A stretch of DNA of 64,000 nucleotides from Coriaria nepalensis (GCA_027186245.1 CP114489.1:9679501-9743500); one strand, 5' to 3'. Shown: positions 25,893 through 38,856, counted from the stretch's first letter. Made by a program: numbers and translations. Notes: generated by a model from the sequence alone, not told the origin.

Positions 25893-25925
25893 AGGGCGCC
25901 AACCAACGGATCCTTTTGGCGGGAA
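25893..25925 (+). promoter_or_regulatory. E2F-type sites of the CDT1 promoter
   Basis: TTTTGGCGGGAAG at 25913-25925 fits the E2F consensus TTTSSCGS very well. An opposite-strand TTGGCGCCC overlaps 25893-25902. They lie about 170-200 bp before the CDT1 start codon. CDT1 genes are known E2F targets expressed at G1/S. Confidence 0.75.
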
Positions 25926-25995
25926 GCCGACGTGGCAATCGACCACGTCACCAGAACCCCTTTCTTCCGCCTCGAAATCCCACACCTCAGGTCAC

Positions 25996-26003
25996 TATAT
26001 ATT
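25996..26003 (+). promoter_or_regulatory. TATA box of CDT1
   Basis: TATATATT about 95 bp upstream of the CDT1 ATG. Confidence 0.5.
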
Positions 26004-26095
26004 GCAAAACCACGGATTCTCCACCTCTGTTTAAACCCTAAGTCCTCATTTCTCCATTTCCCAGTCAGGTCCGTTCATTCTTTTCTACCGTAAGT

Positions 26096-28623
26096 ATGAA
26101 GTCCTCAGAGATGTCGAGATTGTCATCCCCCCTGCCGCTCAAGTCCAAGAAGCCCTTACATTCAAGTTCCAAAACACAAGTAGCTGATCAAGACCGACTG
26201 GCCACTGAAACGCCGCAAAAACCTGCCCAACTTCGTCCTCGATCGCGGAATCGGAACATCGCATTTTCCATCAAGCAGATCAGAGGAGCCGCTCAGAACC
26301 ACCGTGAAGCAAATCTCCGGCAAGAGGAGATGAAATCTTCCAAAAGGAAGATCGATTTTTGTCCGACTGAAACCCCTGAATCAAAATTAAAGAGTTCTGT
26401 AGTTGATTCGCGAAAAAAACTTCCGGAAAAGTATGATTTTGGTGGTTTGTGAAATTTTTCTTAAATAATTTTTAGATCTTATCTATGGATTTAATATTCT
26501 TCTTTGCTGGGATACAGGTATGAGATTTTGGGCGAGTTTTTTGATAGTTTGAGTAATGCAATACGGCTTTTGCGATTGAAAGGTCGAGCATCAAATTTCA
26601 CTAATATTTGCTCCGGAATGGAGTGCTTAACTGATAGGTATCTTTATCTACTTCCTAATTTCGTTTTTTTATTGTTATATTCTGTGAATGGGATTATTGT
26701 CTGACGTATATACTAATCTTCTAGATTTTACAACATGATCAATTTTAAGGCTTTTTAGTAATCTTAATTTCCTATTAAAAGAAGAAATCATGCTAATGTC
26801 TCGTGAAATTAGTATAACAAACAATTAGTCAAATTAGGTCATTTATCATTTAAAGATTTACAGTTTTGATGTTACATAATTTTGGTATATCTATCTCAAT
26901 ATTAGGTAGCCAGTTTTCGAGTATCCTTTTAATTGGTCGATTTATACTAATTTTCTGATGTGATGGCGCTTTCAGGAGATTTTCATATGGTCACCTGGCT
27001 CAGCTCAAGTTTATTTTTCCCGAGGCGCTTGAGATAAAGAAGATACTTATTCTCGATGAGGCGACCAGTTGTATGAAACCAGATCTTCATATATCTATCA
27101 GCTCCGATGCTTTAGAGAATGATGGGAAGTTAAAAACAGGGAGTGGGCATATGCATTTAAGAAAGAGTTTCCGCAAGCGGCTAACGGGTTTTATTAAGTC
27201 TCATCCAATGGTATATAAAGTCTCATCTAGATAGATAGTCCAAATCTTTGTTTATAACCATTTTTAGGATGTATTGTGATTATTAGTTGCCTAGAAAATG
27301 ATCTTATGGGTGTGTCTTTTTTTGTGCTTACAGAGTGATGAAGTTCCTCAAGCCATCTTGCCAGAGCCATTCAATGATTCAATTCAAGAACTCTATCCAA
27401 AACCCACTTATTCAACAGCAACCCACGTACCTCAATCTTTCAAGAGACGTTTTTCCCTGAAAGTGACGAGTAATGAATCGGCTAATACAGATCAATCATT
27501 GTTGTTTAAAAGTTCAGCACTTTCAGACCCAGAGCCAAGCCTTCACACAATTTCATTTCAAGGGGGAACTTGTTCTGAAACTCCATCCAAGCCAACCAGC
27601 ATTATTAACAAATCTTATGATTTGTGTGCTTCTCCAGCTTGTACTTTTCTTGCAACTAGTAAAGTGAAAGGTATCTCATCAAACGAAGATGATTTGTTGA
27701 CAAAAGATTCTGATATTCAGTTTACTCCGGCAAAACTTGCTTCAACTCCAGCTAGGCTAATGGTTAGTACACCTTCAATGCTTCCTCCATCAAAGAAGAC
27801 TTTCATGAGCCCTGATCCCGTATCCCCTCCAACCAAGTTGGTGAGGCGTTCTACCCTGCTCCCTTATTCATTAAAATTTGACACTCCAAAGAAGAATGAA
27901 ATAACTCTAGATGAAGTAGATGAAACAAGCAGTTCATCTGTCACTGAAGAGGTTCTTGATATTCTCCCTCAAAGTACTCTACAGTCGGTATATGACCATT
28001 CCTATAACTTTATATCCCTTTGCATTGATATGTTTTTAAAACCTCATTTTGATTATATTGATTTACTTTGCAGATAATGGAGAAAGAACAAAAGTTCAAT
28101 GAGGAGAAAGATCCGGCGATCTCACAAGCAAAGAGACGGCTTCAAATGAAGGCTGATCTGCCTAAGCTCTTTGACAGTGTTCATTTCTTATTCCGCTCAA
28201 TAAACCGTACTATTATCACAAAAGTAGAGCTTATGCACAAGATAATTTCTGGCTGTTTATATTTTGATGACAGAAGTAAGCCATTTGGACTTCACCAGAT
28301 TCAATTGTTATCCTTGTGGAGAGCTAATTCCTTGTTTATTCTTATTCACAGGGGAAGTTGAAGAGCAGCTCAGCTTGTTAGTAGAACTAGCTCCTGGATG
28401 GATATCTGAGAAGTCAGCATCTAGTGGAGACTTGCTCTTATGGTGAGCCTTTTTAATAGTTTATTACTTATACACTAAAAATATGCTTTGTGTTTTATCA
28501 ACGATCATCCTTTTTTAGTTTTATCTTATTATTTTTCTTCTCTTGGTATAACTTAGCATCAACAAGTCGACCAGCCCGGAATTGATAAGAGCACGGCTCG
28601 AAGAAGAAGCTAAGAGAGTGTGA
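26096..28623 (+). CDS. CDT1: CDT1-like DNA replication licensing factor
   Basis: Seven exons: 26096-26430, 26518-26637, 26976-27210, 27334-27987, 28074-28275, 28352-28442 and 28557-28623, all with GT-AG introns and consistent phases. The product is 567 residues, close to Arabidopsis CDT1a. The N-terminus is basic and Ser/Pro-rich. The CDT1 fold starts at about residue 112 (KYEILGEFFDSLSNAIRLL) and includes NICSGMECLTDRRFSYGHLAQLKFIFPEA. Exon 4 encodes a long Ser/Thr/Pro-rich linker with several SP and TP sites, candidates for CDK phosphorylation. The C-terminal winged-helix domain starts at about 455 with RRLQMKADLPKLFDSVHFLF and ends near ELIRARLEEEAKRV. CDT1 loads the MCM helicase onto origins with CDC6 and ORC. 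The plant protein is also reported to affect plastid division. Confidence 0.95.
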
Positions 28624-29073
28624 TATAATTTCAGATTCGCTTAAGAATGTCTCTCTAAATATGCTAATCTTTTGATCTTCTTGAATCAAGAATCTTGATA
28701 GTTAATCTTGTAGGCAGCAGGCAATGATTCAGGAAAATGTTGTTTGATGTTTGGTTTTATGTAAATAATCAGATAAAGAGTTATGAGCAATTTTTTTGGA
28801 ATCGTGTATTTGCATGTTTATGCTTTACGTTTTTACATTTACAATACTTTTTGGCCCTTTGACAAATCTCAAATTTGGGACTTGCATGTGCAATTATCAT
28901 TATTATTATAATATAAAATATAAGTTACTTGAGGAGTCTAGCTTCGATTCTGTTCTGAAGAAAGCGTGCAAACTAATTTGATATATCTATATAATTTTCG
29001 TACTTCCGAGATTCTTCCCCCTTTCAACGGCCCTCGCATTTTGTAGCATCTCTACTTATCTCTCAGATTTCTA
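28624..29073. other. CDT1 3' region and DPE1 promoter
   Basis: Only 450 bp separate the CDT1 stop from the DPE1 start. No TATA box of good quality was seen. Confidence 0.5.
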
Positions 29074-32000
29074 ATGGCGATGACAAGTTCTCTGTCTCCA
29101 TCTCTTACGTTCAATGCTAAGCCCTGCAATGGAGTAACCTCCTCCAGGAAACCTATGGTTTCTTCTGTTTGTTTCAGATTTCTCGAAGCTAATAATAAAT
29201 CTTCTGTCTTCAAATGTCAATACTCGACGAGTGACGACGCTGTTTCGGCGGTTGCTTCCGTCGACGAGGATCTGCCTCTCGACTATGGCGACTGGCTTCC
29301 GAAGTCGGATCCCAAGGATCGGCGAAGAGCCGGAGTTTTGATCCACCCGACGTCGTTTCGAGGAACTCACGGAATTGGCGATCTAGGAGACGAGGCGTTC
29401 CGGTTTATTGACTGGCTTCGTCAAGCCGGTTGCTCCGTTTGGCAGGTCCATTTGATCTCTCTCTCTCACCCCCCCCCCCCCCCCTCCCTCTGGTTTGCAT
29501 TTCAGGAGATTCACATTCTGGAATTTGAAAATATCGATTGCGTCGAGCTTAATTTATCTGTAGTAATCGATTTCTCTCCCATAAATTATGAGTATGCTGC
29601 AGGTTCTTCCTCTTGTTCCGCCAGGAAGGAAGGCTAATGAAGATGGATCGCCCTACGCAGGCCAGGTGATACAATTCTCTACACTATATCGATCACAGTG
29701 TTTCCTCTTTTACTCTCACTCCTCGCTCTCTCTCTTTTATGGAGCTTGTTAGTCGAGCAGTTTGGGTTTAGCCTTACCAATATATTACAAGATTCTTACC
29801 TAGATTAACCTTTATGATTACCAATTTCAGTGCTTCCTTGTCATGGTTGTTTGTTTATCTCGTTGTTTTCAGCTATCAAAATATACTAAATTCTAAGTTT
29901 TCATCTGAATTGTGAACTAAAGAAAGTGAGTTACCATGGGATGACATACTCTGTTATGAACATTCTCACAGAAGTTATTGGTCATAACTTAGTTAGATCA
30001 TAAATCCCAAAGGGGAAAAATGGTTGGGCAGAGACACTACAAGTGATTATTACATGAATTGTTTTCAAATTCTTTCTTACCGGTTTACTCATTATGCTCA
30101 TTTACTTTCTGGCTTCTTAGGATCTAAGCAAAAGCATTGCCCTGTTTATGTTGTTACTGATTTGATGAATATTTCCAGGATGCAAATTGTGGCAATACTC
30201 TCTTGATATCTCTTGAAGAGCTTGTCAAGGATGGTTTGCTGACCAAGGATGAACTGCCAAAACCAATGTCTGGAATTTCTCTATAACTAAAAACAAACCT
30301 GATACTGAGCTTGATAACATCACCATCTGAGGAATGTCTCTTATTACTACTGTGTCATTCATGCAGTGACTCTGAACGTGTGAACTTCTCAACTGTTGCA
30401 GACATTAAAGATCCCTTGATAGCTAAGGTATGCTGTATTTGATCTTTTTCATAACAAAGAAAAGACAGCCTATATCTACTGTCAGACTGCTACTGAGCTT
30501 TTTGGACAGATGAAGCAACTGTGTTACTTTACCATGACCAAAATTATGTGCTCAGAACTTGTTTCCTCAAGCCCTTTGCTCTTTAGATTTAAATGGAGTA
30601 CACATAATAATTCTGACTATGTGCATAACATAATATAAACAACACTAAACACAATAATTTTCAATACTTGAGTATGCCTCTAATGGAACCAATGAACTCA
30701 TAGAACAGAACTCTAATTTAGTAGTGTATTGCCAAGCTTTTCCAAATTCAAACGATTAAAGAGAAAGAATTGATCAACAATGTATATTAAACATGCAACT
30801 ATCAATCTCTCTCTCACTCAGGCGGCTGAGAGGCTCATTCTGAGTAATGGTAAACTTAAAAGTCAGCTTGAAGATTTTCGTAGGGACCCTGATATAACAA
30901 GTGAGTTCTTCAATTTCTATTACTTTTGATTTATAATCAACATGATTCATTACTGGTATTAATTACCAGACATCCATCGAATCATCAATTTTGACCTTAC
31001 ATTCATTTTACTCATTATATGATCAATGTCTATACTACATACATTCATTTTCTAGAACATATAATTTCTGTTTCTATAAACATGATGTTCCTCCTTTAAA
31101 CAAGATGAATTGATAAATTCAAGGATAGATGGATTTCCTATCAATATGCTTTGTAATGAACATATTTTTCACGAATCGAGTCAATGTAGACAGGAAATTC
31201 TGTCGCTTCATTCCAGTTCTGTTTAGTGTTTGGAGATTATATTTCATTTCTGCCCTCATATACCTGTTCATTTCAAAAGTTTTGGCTATTCCTAATCTTA
31301 TATTCTAGTCAAGGGTGCTGGTACCTACTATAATATTATATTATTATAGACCACTGCTCGTGTACTTATGTACCTGATAACTCACTGTCTTTCTGATGCA
31401 GTTCCTCATCTGAAATTGTGTAGGTTGGCTTCAAGATGCAGCTTATTTTGCTGCAATTGACAGCAGTATAGATGCTCACAGTTGGTATGAATGGCCAGAA
31501 CCTCTAAAAAATCGTAATCTTGCAGCTCTGGAAGATATTTACCAAAAGAAAAAGGACTATGTAAGATCTGGAAGCCTTTGAAATTGTTGCTTGAAGCTTA
31601 TTATTAGTGTTCTAAAAGGAAGTGCTGATGACTCTGCTTAATTGTCTTGTATAGATAAACATTTTTATTGCCCAACAGTTTTTATTCCAAAGACAATGGC
31701 AGAGGGTTCGTAATTATGCTAGCTTGAAGGGAATCAGCATAATGGGAGACATGCCTATTTATGTAGGCTATCACAGTGCAGATGTTTGGGCCAACAAGAA
31801 ACTGTTCTCACTGGTAAATTATTGGTCTATGAATGGAGGGACACATTCAATAATAAGTTCATTATTCCTTGAAAACTTATCTCTTTTGAAAGTAATAAGG
31901 ATAGATTTGTCTGGCAGAACAGGAAGGGATTTCCCCTTCTAGTAAGCGGTGTGCCACCTGATGCTTTCAGTGAAACTGGTCAGCTTTGGGGCAGGTTTGT

Positions 32001-34131
32001 ATAATCATTTCTCATATTTGAATTTTGAACTCCTGAATTTATTTCAATCAAATACTTCGACATTTTCATTTTTAAGTAACGTATAAAATAATGTTTTATG
32101 CCAGAAATATCCATTTTAATAATGTTTACAACTTTGAAAAATTAGGTTTAGGTCCATGAGTTAATTACTTCTCAATTGTTTCCTACCTATGCAAAAAATA
32201 TTAGTTGATCTTTCATCATTATACCTTCCATTCCTTTAGATAATCATGTCTTGGTTTTTATTTGGGAACTATTAAAAAATATTTGAGTTGTTAGAACTCC
32301 ACCTTACCAATATACTTCGTACTTGATTTGAAGTCCATTATATGATTGGAAAGCAATGGAGAAAGATGGATTTTCTTGGTGGGTACGACGCTTACGTCGT
32401 GCACAGAATCTATACGATGAATTCAGAATAGATCACTTTAGAGGATTTGCTGGCTATTGGGCTGTTCCTTCTGGTGAGGCATTTATACATCTTATAGATC
32501 AGCTTCTACACTTGACACTTATTGATGTACGTTTTCTAATTTATTGCAAAATTCACAGAAGCTAAAGTGGCAATGGTTGGACGATGGAAGGTCGGACTTA
32601 TGACTTCACATGCAGTTATAAATTTGAATTATTTATTCCATCAACTCCAAAAACTATCTTGATGACTGTAGGCGGGGCCTGGAAAATCCTTATTTGATGC
32701 CATCACCAGAGTAATTGGGAAGCTCAGTATTATCGCAGAAGATTTGGTATGTTCCAGTTGATAGGATTTATGTCATTCATTTATTTTGGAACAATTAGAC
32801 ACTTCAATCCAAGCCAAATCTAAGGGCTGACCTCAGGAAAATGCACCAACTTTTGGATACTAGGAAGGCATATAACGTTAATGTGATTTATTAAGTCAAT
32901 ATTGATTCATTGTTTGTTTTTATTTTTTTTTTGTACTTAATTACTATTGAATTCCATCTACATGTAGTTGTTCACATATATACTTTTTTTATTTTTTTTT
33001 TCTATGATACATTTGATATCAGGATGTATGTACTATACCAATAATAATGATGAGATGGTTTTTTGTGAAGTTTTATTTTTCGGGCTAGCTTTGGAGACAT
33101 TTTTGGCATCTGTTTATGCCAAATATATTCTCACCCTTTGTAATGTGTATTACTTGACAGGGAGTCATCACTGAGGATGTAGTCCATCTTAGAAAATCAA
33201 TCAAGGCACCAGGAATGGCTGTCCTTCAGTTTGGTACTTGGTCATTTCAAGTCTTACATTAATTGATTTGAACAAATCATTTAAAAACTAAATATAAATA
33301 ACATACTGATGTAGTTGTCCTTTGTTTCAGGTTTTGGAAGTGATCCCACTAATCCCCATTTGCCACACAATCATGAGCAAAAGCAAGTTGTTTACACTGG
33401 AACTCATGATAATGACACGGTAAATGTTCCAAGCTATTAACTTCTTTTAATCAAATTTTTAAAGGTTAAGGTCAAGAGATTTAAAAAAATTCAAGTTCCA
33501 TATATCATGGTCACAAAAGAGTTCCTTTTCTCTGATTTTGATTTGTAGATCCGTGGTTGGTGGGACAATCTGAAGCCCGAAGAGAAATCCAATGTGGGTG
33601 ATTAAACTAAACCAATACCCAAAAAAACAAACCAAAAAAAACCAAAAAAACAAGACTTAAACATGGTTTAATTCTTGTTTGTGGGTTGTGCCAGGTACTA
33701 GAGTATCTTTCAATTAGGGAAGAAGACGATATTTCTTGGTCTCTCATCCAAACTGCACTATCTTCTGTCGCCCAAACTGCAGTTATACCTATACAAGATG
33801 TCCTCGGTTTAGGTAGTTCTGCAAGGATGAATATTCCAGCCACTCAGGTATAATATTCTAATAATTACCTTCATATAAAAACGCATCCAATAATAAGATC
33901 AAATCCTTTATTATATATAGAAATGTAAGATTATGAAACCGAATATTATGGAATTTATCAGCCTCCGAGTAATTAAAGCAAGACGTGTCAAGATACTGAG
34001 AAATCTCTATCCCTACTAAAATGCAGTTTGGAAACTGGAGTTGGAGGATGCCAAGTTCCAAGAGCTTTGATGTTTTGGAGCCAGAAGCAATAAGATTGAA
34101 GGAAATGCTTTCAATGTATGGACGACTGTAA
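29074..34131 (+). CDS. DPE1: 4-alpha-glucanotransferase (disproportionating enzyme), chloroplastic
   Basis: Sixteen exons: 29074-29445, 29603-29665, 30179-30267, 30367-30427, 30822-30900, 31424-31560, 31679-31813, 31918-31994, 32334-32473, 32559-32590, 32672-32746, 33161-33233, 33331-33419, 33549-33593, 33695-33847, 34027-34131. All phases agree and the sum is 574 residues plus stop, against 576 in Arabidopsis. An N-terminal plastid transit peptide (about 50 residues) precedes a GH77 domain beginning AGVLIHPTSFRG. Catalytic motifs: FRIDHFRGFAGYW with nucleophile D371, IAEDL with acid/base E418, and GTHDNDT with D471. The enzyme transfers glucan from maltotriose and other malto-oligosaccharides during night-time starch breakdown. 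The exon-3 donor (AT/GTCTGG) is weak but gives the correct PIDSERVNF junction. Intron 1 holds a 16-C run at 29469-29484. Confidence 0.96.
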
Positions 34132-34714
34132 AGTGAAAACCAAGGAAAGGATTGCTCCTGACTTTTTTCAACGGAATATACCTAAATTACCTACAGATAT
34201 AGTTTACTGAATAAAAGTTACTGCACGAAATAGTGGTATCTAAGAATAAGCCTGAGTCGAAATTGTTTACTTCGATTTATGGGGAATGAGCTAGTTCTTT
34301 TCTATGTAGCTCGAGATTTGTTTCGAGTTTTGCTTGTTTATATTATTATCTACGTTTTGTACCGTAATAATTGATTAAAATAATTTTGACATTTACATAT
34401 AGAATTTCAGTCGAAGTTAGATTATGATTTTATGTGGTTGTTGTAATCATTTTATATTATTAGATCATTTAGTTACAAAATAAAAGTAGAAATAAAATTG
34501 ATAATAAGAGAGAAAATAAAATATTTGTGATTAACAAAATTGTATTGAATGTTGGTCCCTTGTGTAAAAGCTTTTAATCAATTTGAACTGTAAGTTGGTA
34601 TTTTCCCACTATTTATATGTACTATTATACTTTATTGAAATTCAGCAAAAAGGAAATAATTACACTTACAAACACACCTCTAAATTTAATGGTTTTAAAA
34701 AAGATATTATAATT
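34132..34714. other. Intergenic after DPE1
   Basis: DPE1 3' UTR and AT-rich sequence. Six A bases at 34697-34702 read as a Pol III terminator (TCTTTTTT) for the tRNA on the minus strand. Confidence 0.5.
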
Positions 34715-34722
34715 TGTTGAGA

Positions 34723-34755
<33 letters not shown>

Positions 34756-34795
34756 ACCTTAATCTGGCGCCTTAGACCAACTCGGCCATCTCAAC
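34715..34795 (-). tRNA. tRNA-Leu (anticodon AAG)
   Basis: Minus-strand gene of 81 nt. The acceptor stem GTTGAGA pairs with TCTCAAC, followed by discriminator A. The D arm is TGGCCGAGTTGGTCTAAGG (A box). The anticodon stem CCAGA/TCTGG encloses the loop TTAAGGT, so the anticodon is AAG. A long variable arm of class II type follows. The T arm contains GTTCAAATCCCAC (B box). All expected pairs are present, and a T-run terminator lies just downstream. Confidence 0.97.
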
Positions 34796-35154
34796 TTGTT
34801 GGACGATATTTTGGTTAGTTTAAAATCTTGATATCTTGTCTCTCAATATTTGTAAGGGACGAAATAAGGGAGAGTCTTTGCTTCAGGAGAGAATTTGAAA
34901 TAAGTAAATGAATAATTACTTACGAACCAATTTGGTAATGTATTCTAGTTTTTAAAATTTAAAAATTAAAAATAAGTAATTATTCAAAAATAACTTCTGA
35001 TATAATTTTTGTCCTTTAATAATATATATTCTCTCATATTTATTTGATAATTAATTTATCCGTTTATCAATTATTTTAAAATTTTAAAATGTAAAAATAT
35101 ATTTTTTTAATATTTTGAAGGTGTTGCCAAACAGGTCTTAACTTTTGAAATTAT
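34796..35154. other. Intergenic between tRNA and copia fragment
   Basis: AT-rich DNA; nothing recognised. The 5' break of the copia element is near 35155. Confidence 0.5.
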
Positions 35155-38034
35155 AGTTACGCCTTCACAGTTGGAAACGGGGAAGTTGTAAGGGCCAGAG
35201 GAAAAGGGACGGACATTTACTGACAAGACCATAAAAGGGAAGAGACTCATCTGGAATGTGTTTCTAGTTCCTAGCTTGTAGCATAATCTTCTTAGTGTTG
35301 GTCAACTTATGAAGAATGGATACTCCTTGTTTTTTAAAGACAAGCATTGTATCATTCTGGATTGGAAGAAGAAGCAAGTGGCTCGAGTACATATTAACCA
35401 TAACAGTTTCTCTATGAAATGGAGACATAAAGCTTTAAGCTGTAAGGAAGATGAAGCTTGGATTTTGCACAAGAGGTTTGGTCACTTTGACCTTAAAGCA
35501 ATAGGGAGGTTGAGCTCAGAAATCATGGTTGAAGGCTTGCCTCAAGTAAAGCCTAAATCTCAGATCTATGAAAACTGCCAGTTGGGAAAGTTGAAGAGAA
35601 AATCATTTCCCAAGAATCAAGCCTATAGAGCTGAAGAAAGGCTTGATTTGGTCCACTCGGATGTATGTGGCCCTATGAGAGAGTTATCTCTAAATGGAAG
35701 CAAGTACTTCATCATCTTTATAGATGACATCTCCGTATTCTGCTCAATCTATTTCATGAAGGAAAAATCAGAAGCCTTCAGCATGTTTGGGAAGTATAAA
35801 AAGATGGCAGAGACAGAAAGTGAAAGGGGGGTTAAAACTTTCAAATCAATCAATGGAGGAGAGCATACCTCCACATAGTTTAAAGCTTATTTTGAAGAGC
35901 ATGAGATCAAGTATCAACTCATTGTGCCTTACACCCCTCAACAGAATGGTGTGTCTGAAAGGAAAAATAGAACTATCATGGAGGTGGTGAGAAGCATGAT
36001 GGCTGAGAAGAAGGTGTCGAGAAGGTTATGGGCAGAGGCAGCAAGCATGGCAGTATACTTGCTGAATTTCTTGCCAACAAAAGTTGTGGATGGCAAGACT
36101 TCTTATGAAGCCTTGACCAAAGTAAACCATTTGTAACTCACCTCAAAGTATTTGGTTCTCCCTGCTTCATGCACATTCTAGAAGAAAAGAGAGATAAACT
36201 CTCTGTGAAGGCAGAAAAAAAAAGTCTTTATAAGCTACAGTCTAACATCAAAGGCATATAGAGTATTCAATCCTAATTTGAAGAAAATCTCTATATGTAG
36301 AGATGTTGTGATAGATGAACAAGAGATCTTTGAATGGGATAAAGAAATAAATAAAAAGGAATTGCTTGAATCTCCTGAAGAAGATTAGAATTTAACTTCT
36401 GAATTAGAACATGATGAAGATTCTGATGATGAGCCAGTGAATCAAAGATTCAAAGACTTAGGAGATATCTATCAAAGGTGTGCAATGGCACTCTTTGAGC
36501 CAACCTGCTTTCATGAAGCTCAAAGTGATGATAGATGGAAGAAAGCTATGGTGGATGAGTTGGAAATGATTAAGAAGAACAAGACATGGATTCTTATTGA
36601 CAGACTTGAATGGAAGAAAGTCATTGGTCTAAAGTGGATTTTCAAACTCAAGCTAAATGCTGACAATTCAATCAACGAGTTCAAAGCTCGATTGGTTGTG
36701 AAGGGGTATGCTCAACAGTATAGGGTAGACTACACTGACACATTTTTCCCATTGGCAAGAATGGATACAATCAGGCTGCTTATAACCTTGGCTATGAGGA
36801 AAAGTTGGTGAATTCAGCAACTAGATGTGAAGTCAGCTTTTCTCAATGGAATTCTGGAGGAAGAGATTTATGTGGACTAACCCATAAGGGTTTACAATCA
36901 AGAATGAGGAATCCAAGGTCTACATATTAAAGAATGCCTTGTATATATTAAAGCAAGCCCCTAGGACCTAGTACAACAAAATTGATTTACATCTGTGCAA
37001 TTCAGAATTTAAAAGGAGTCAGAGTGATCCAACTCTCTACATCAAGCAGTCAGGTGAATTATATCATATAATTTCACTTTATGTTGATGATCTTCTTGTC
37101 ACTGGTAATGATCACAGTATGATAGAAAAATTCAAGGAGGAGATGAAGCTTGAATTTGAAATGAGTAATCTGGGGTTTATGAACTTCTTTTTGGGAATGG
37201 AAGTGCTTCAAAGGCCTAGGAGTATCTTCATATCTCACGAGAAGTATGCAAGGTCCTTAATTAAGAAATTTAAAATGGAGATGAGTAATCTTGTTTCTAT
37301 CCCTATGATAGTAAATGAAAAACTTAGGAAAGAGAATGGATCAATAAGGGTAGAGGAAACTATGTATAGAAGCCTGATTGGAGGTTTGATATACCTCACT
37401 GCTACTAGACCAGATATTATGTATTATGTTAGCATCATATCCAGATATATAAACAACCCCTTTTCAAGTTCATGTGGGAGCTGCAAAGAGAGTGTCAAGA
37501 TACTTGGATGGCACTCTCAACTATGGGATTTTGTATGAATGAGGAGAGCTGATTTTGGAAGGTTTTGTGAACGGTGATTGGGCAGGGCCCATTGATGATT
37601 CCAAGAGCACGAGTGGCTTCTATTTCTCTTTAGGATTTAGGATATTATGTTGGAGTTCTAAAAAGCAAAGCATTGTTGCTCAATCCTCTGCTGAGGCTGA
37701 ATATGTAGCAACAGTCTTAGCTTCCAACCATGCTTTGTGGCTTAGAAATATCCTTTCTGATTTGAGGTTTGATCAATCTATCTCTACTGTCAATAATTGT
37801 TATAGCAAATCTGCTATTGTCATCTCTGAAAATCCAGTGCATTTTGGAATGACTAAACACATTTTGGTTAAATTTTATTCAATTAGAGAAAGGGTGAAGA
37901 ATGGGAAAATTAGGTTGGCAGACTACAATTCAGAAAATCAGAATACAAATATCTTCACCAAGCCTCTAGCAACTCACAAATTCAGGCACTTCAAATCTAA
38001 GATTGGTGTAATGAGCAATTGCATTAAGAAGTAG
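35155..38034 (+). pseudogene. 5'-truncated Ty1-copia Pol remnant
   Basis: Begins inside the protease region (FTVGNGE near 35165) and continues through GAG-pre-integrase (HKRFGHFDLKAIGRLS), integrase (DLVHSDVCGPM, YTPQQNGVSERKNRT), reverse transcriptase (FKARLVVKGYAQQY, LYVDDLLVTGN at about 37079-37111) and RNase H (SSAEAEYVA) to a stop at 38034. At least six frame breaks or stops separate these (for example at 35876, 36134, 36387, 36809 and 37536). Gag and the 5' LTR are absent. Its motifs closely resemble those of the copia element at 54164-59465, so the two belong to related families. Confidence 0.88.
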
Positions 38035-38676
38035 TGTTTGAATTCATGATCAAATTTCTCAAATGGAGAATGATCCAAAAAGTTGACTTTTTGTTTGAAT
38101 CATTTTATGTGTTGACTCCTCAGCAAGGAGCAAGCCTAGATCATTACAAACTTGTAGGATTAAGTCTCATGTAATTTGGCTCAGTGGAAGTCAAGTTTGA
38201 GCTTCAATTCCGTTTTACTATTCTATTGGTAGTTTTGAGATCAATTCTAATTTTGGCTTGTTCAATCCCTTGTTCATGCATTGGAACAAGTTTGAATTGA
38301 TGTTAGCTAGTTGGAGGAGCTTCGTGCAAAGTCAGAATGAAGGTGGATCAGTTTTTGGCCTTTTTGGTTCTCTAACAGTGAAGTTGTTGAAGAAATCCGA
38401 ATTTTTTTTGGTTTCTTTAGTCCTTATCTGTTTTTTAGTGTAAGTGTCAATACTCTAGTTGAGTGTAAGAGTTATTCACGTTTTTGTATGGCCCTTTAAT
38501 AGTACACTGTTATTGTACTTTATTTATGGATGTATGTTTATATTTAATCAAGTTCTTATCAATGAAAATCTGCTGAAGTTTTACAACATTGTCTCTCTTC
38601 ATCTGTTTTTCTAGTTTTGCTGCTTTTGTGTTCTTGAGGTGAATCACATTTTGTGTTTTTCACATTAATTCTAACA
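38035..38676 (+). repeat. 3' LTR of the truncated copia element
   Basis: Starts TGTTTGAATTC directly after the Pol stop and ends TTCTAACA, the same termini as the LTRs at 54164 and 58836 (TGTTTGAAG to CTAACA). It shares GTTGACTTTTTG near its start with them. About 642 bp. No second LTR lies in the window. Confidence 0.75.
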
Positions 38677-38688
38677 GATGAGTCAAAG

Positions 38689-38856
38689 TAAACTAAAAGT
38701 TATGATACTCGTCGGGTCGATGGAGCTTTCGACCCGTCGAGTAAACAAGAAGTTATGAGTTGATGAGGCCTTCGACCCGTCAAGTAACATAACTTCTAGT
38801 TTACTCGACATGTAGATGGAGATTTCGACCTGTTGAGTATCATAACTGATAGTTTA
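38689..38856. repeat. Nested inverted-repeat hairpin (168 bp)
   Basis: Outer 22-bp arms at 38689-38710 and 38835-38856 match at 20 of 22 positions when one is reverse-complemented. Inside, CTCGTCGGGTCGA (38709-38721) pairs with TCGACCCGTCGAG (38729-38741), and two more degenerate copies of the TTCGACCYGTYRAG box follow at about 38771 and 38824. It may be a small MITE-like element or a hairpin-RNA source. Confidence 0.7.

Noticed and set aside
35309..38034. Series of independent host genes at 35.3-38.0 kb
   Set aside because: All segments are consecutive pieces of one broken copia polyprotein.
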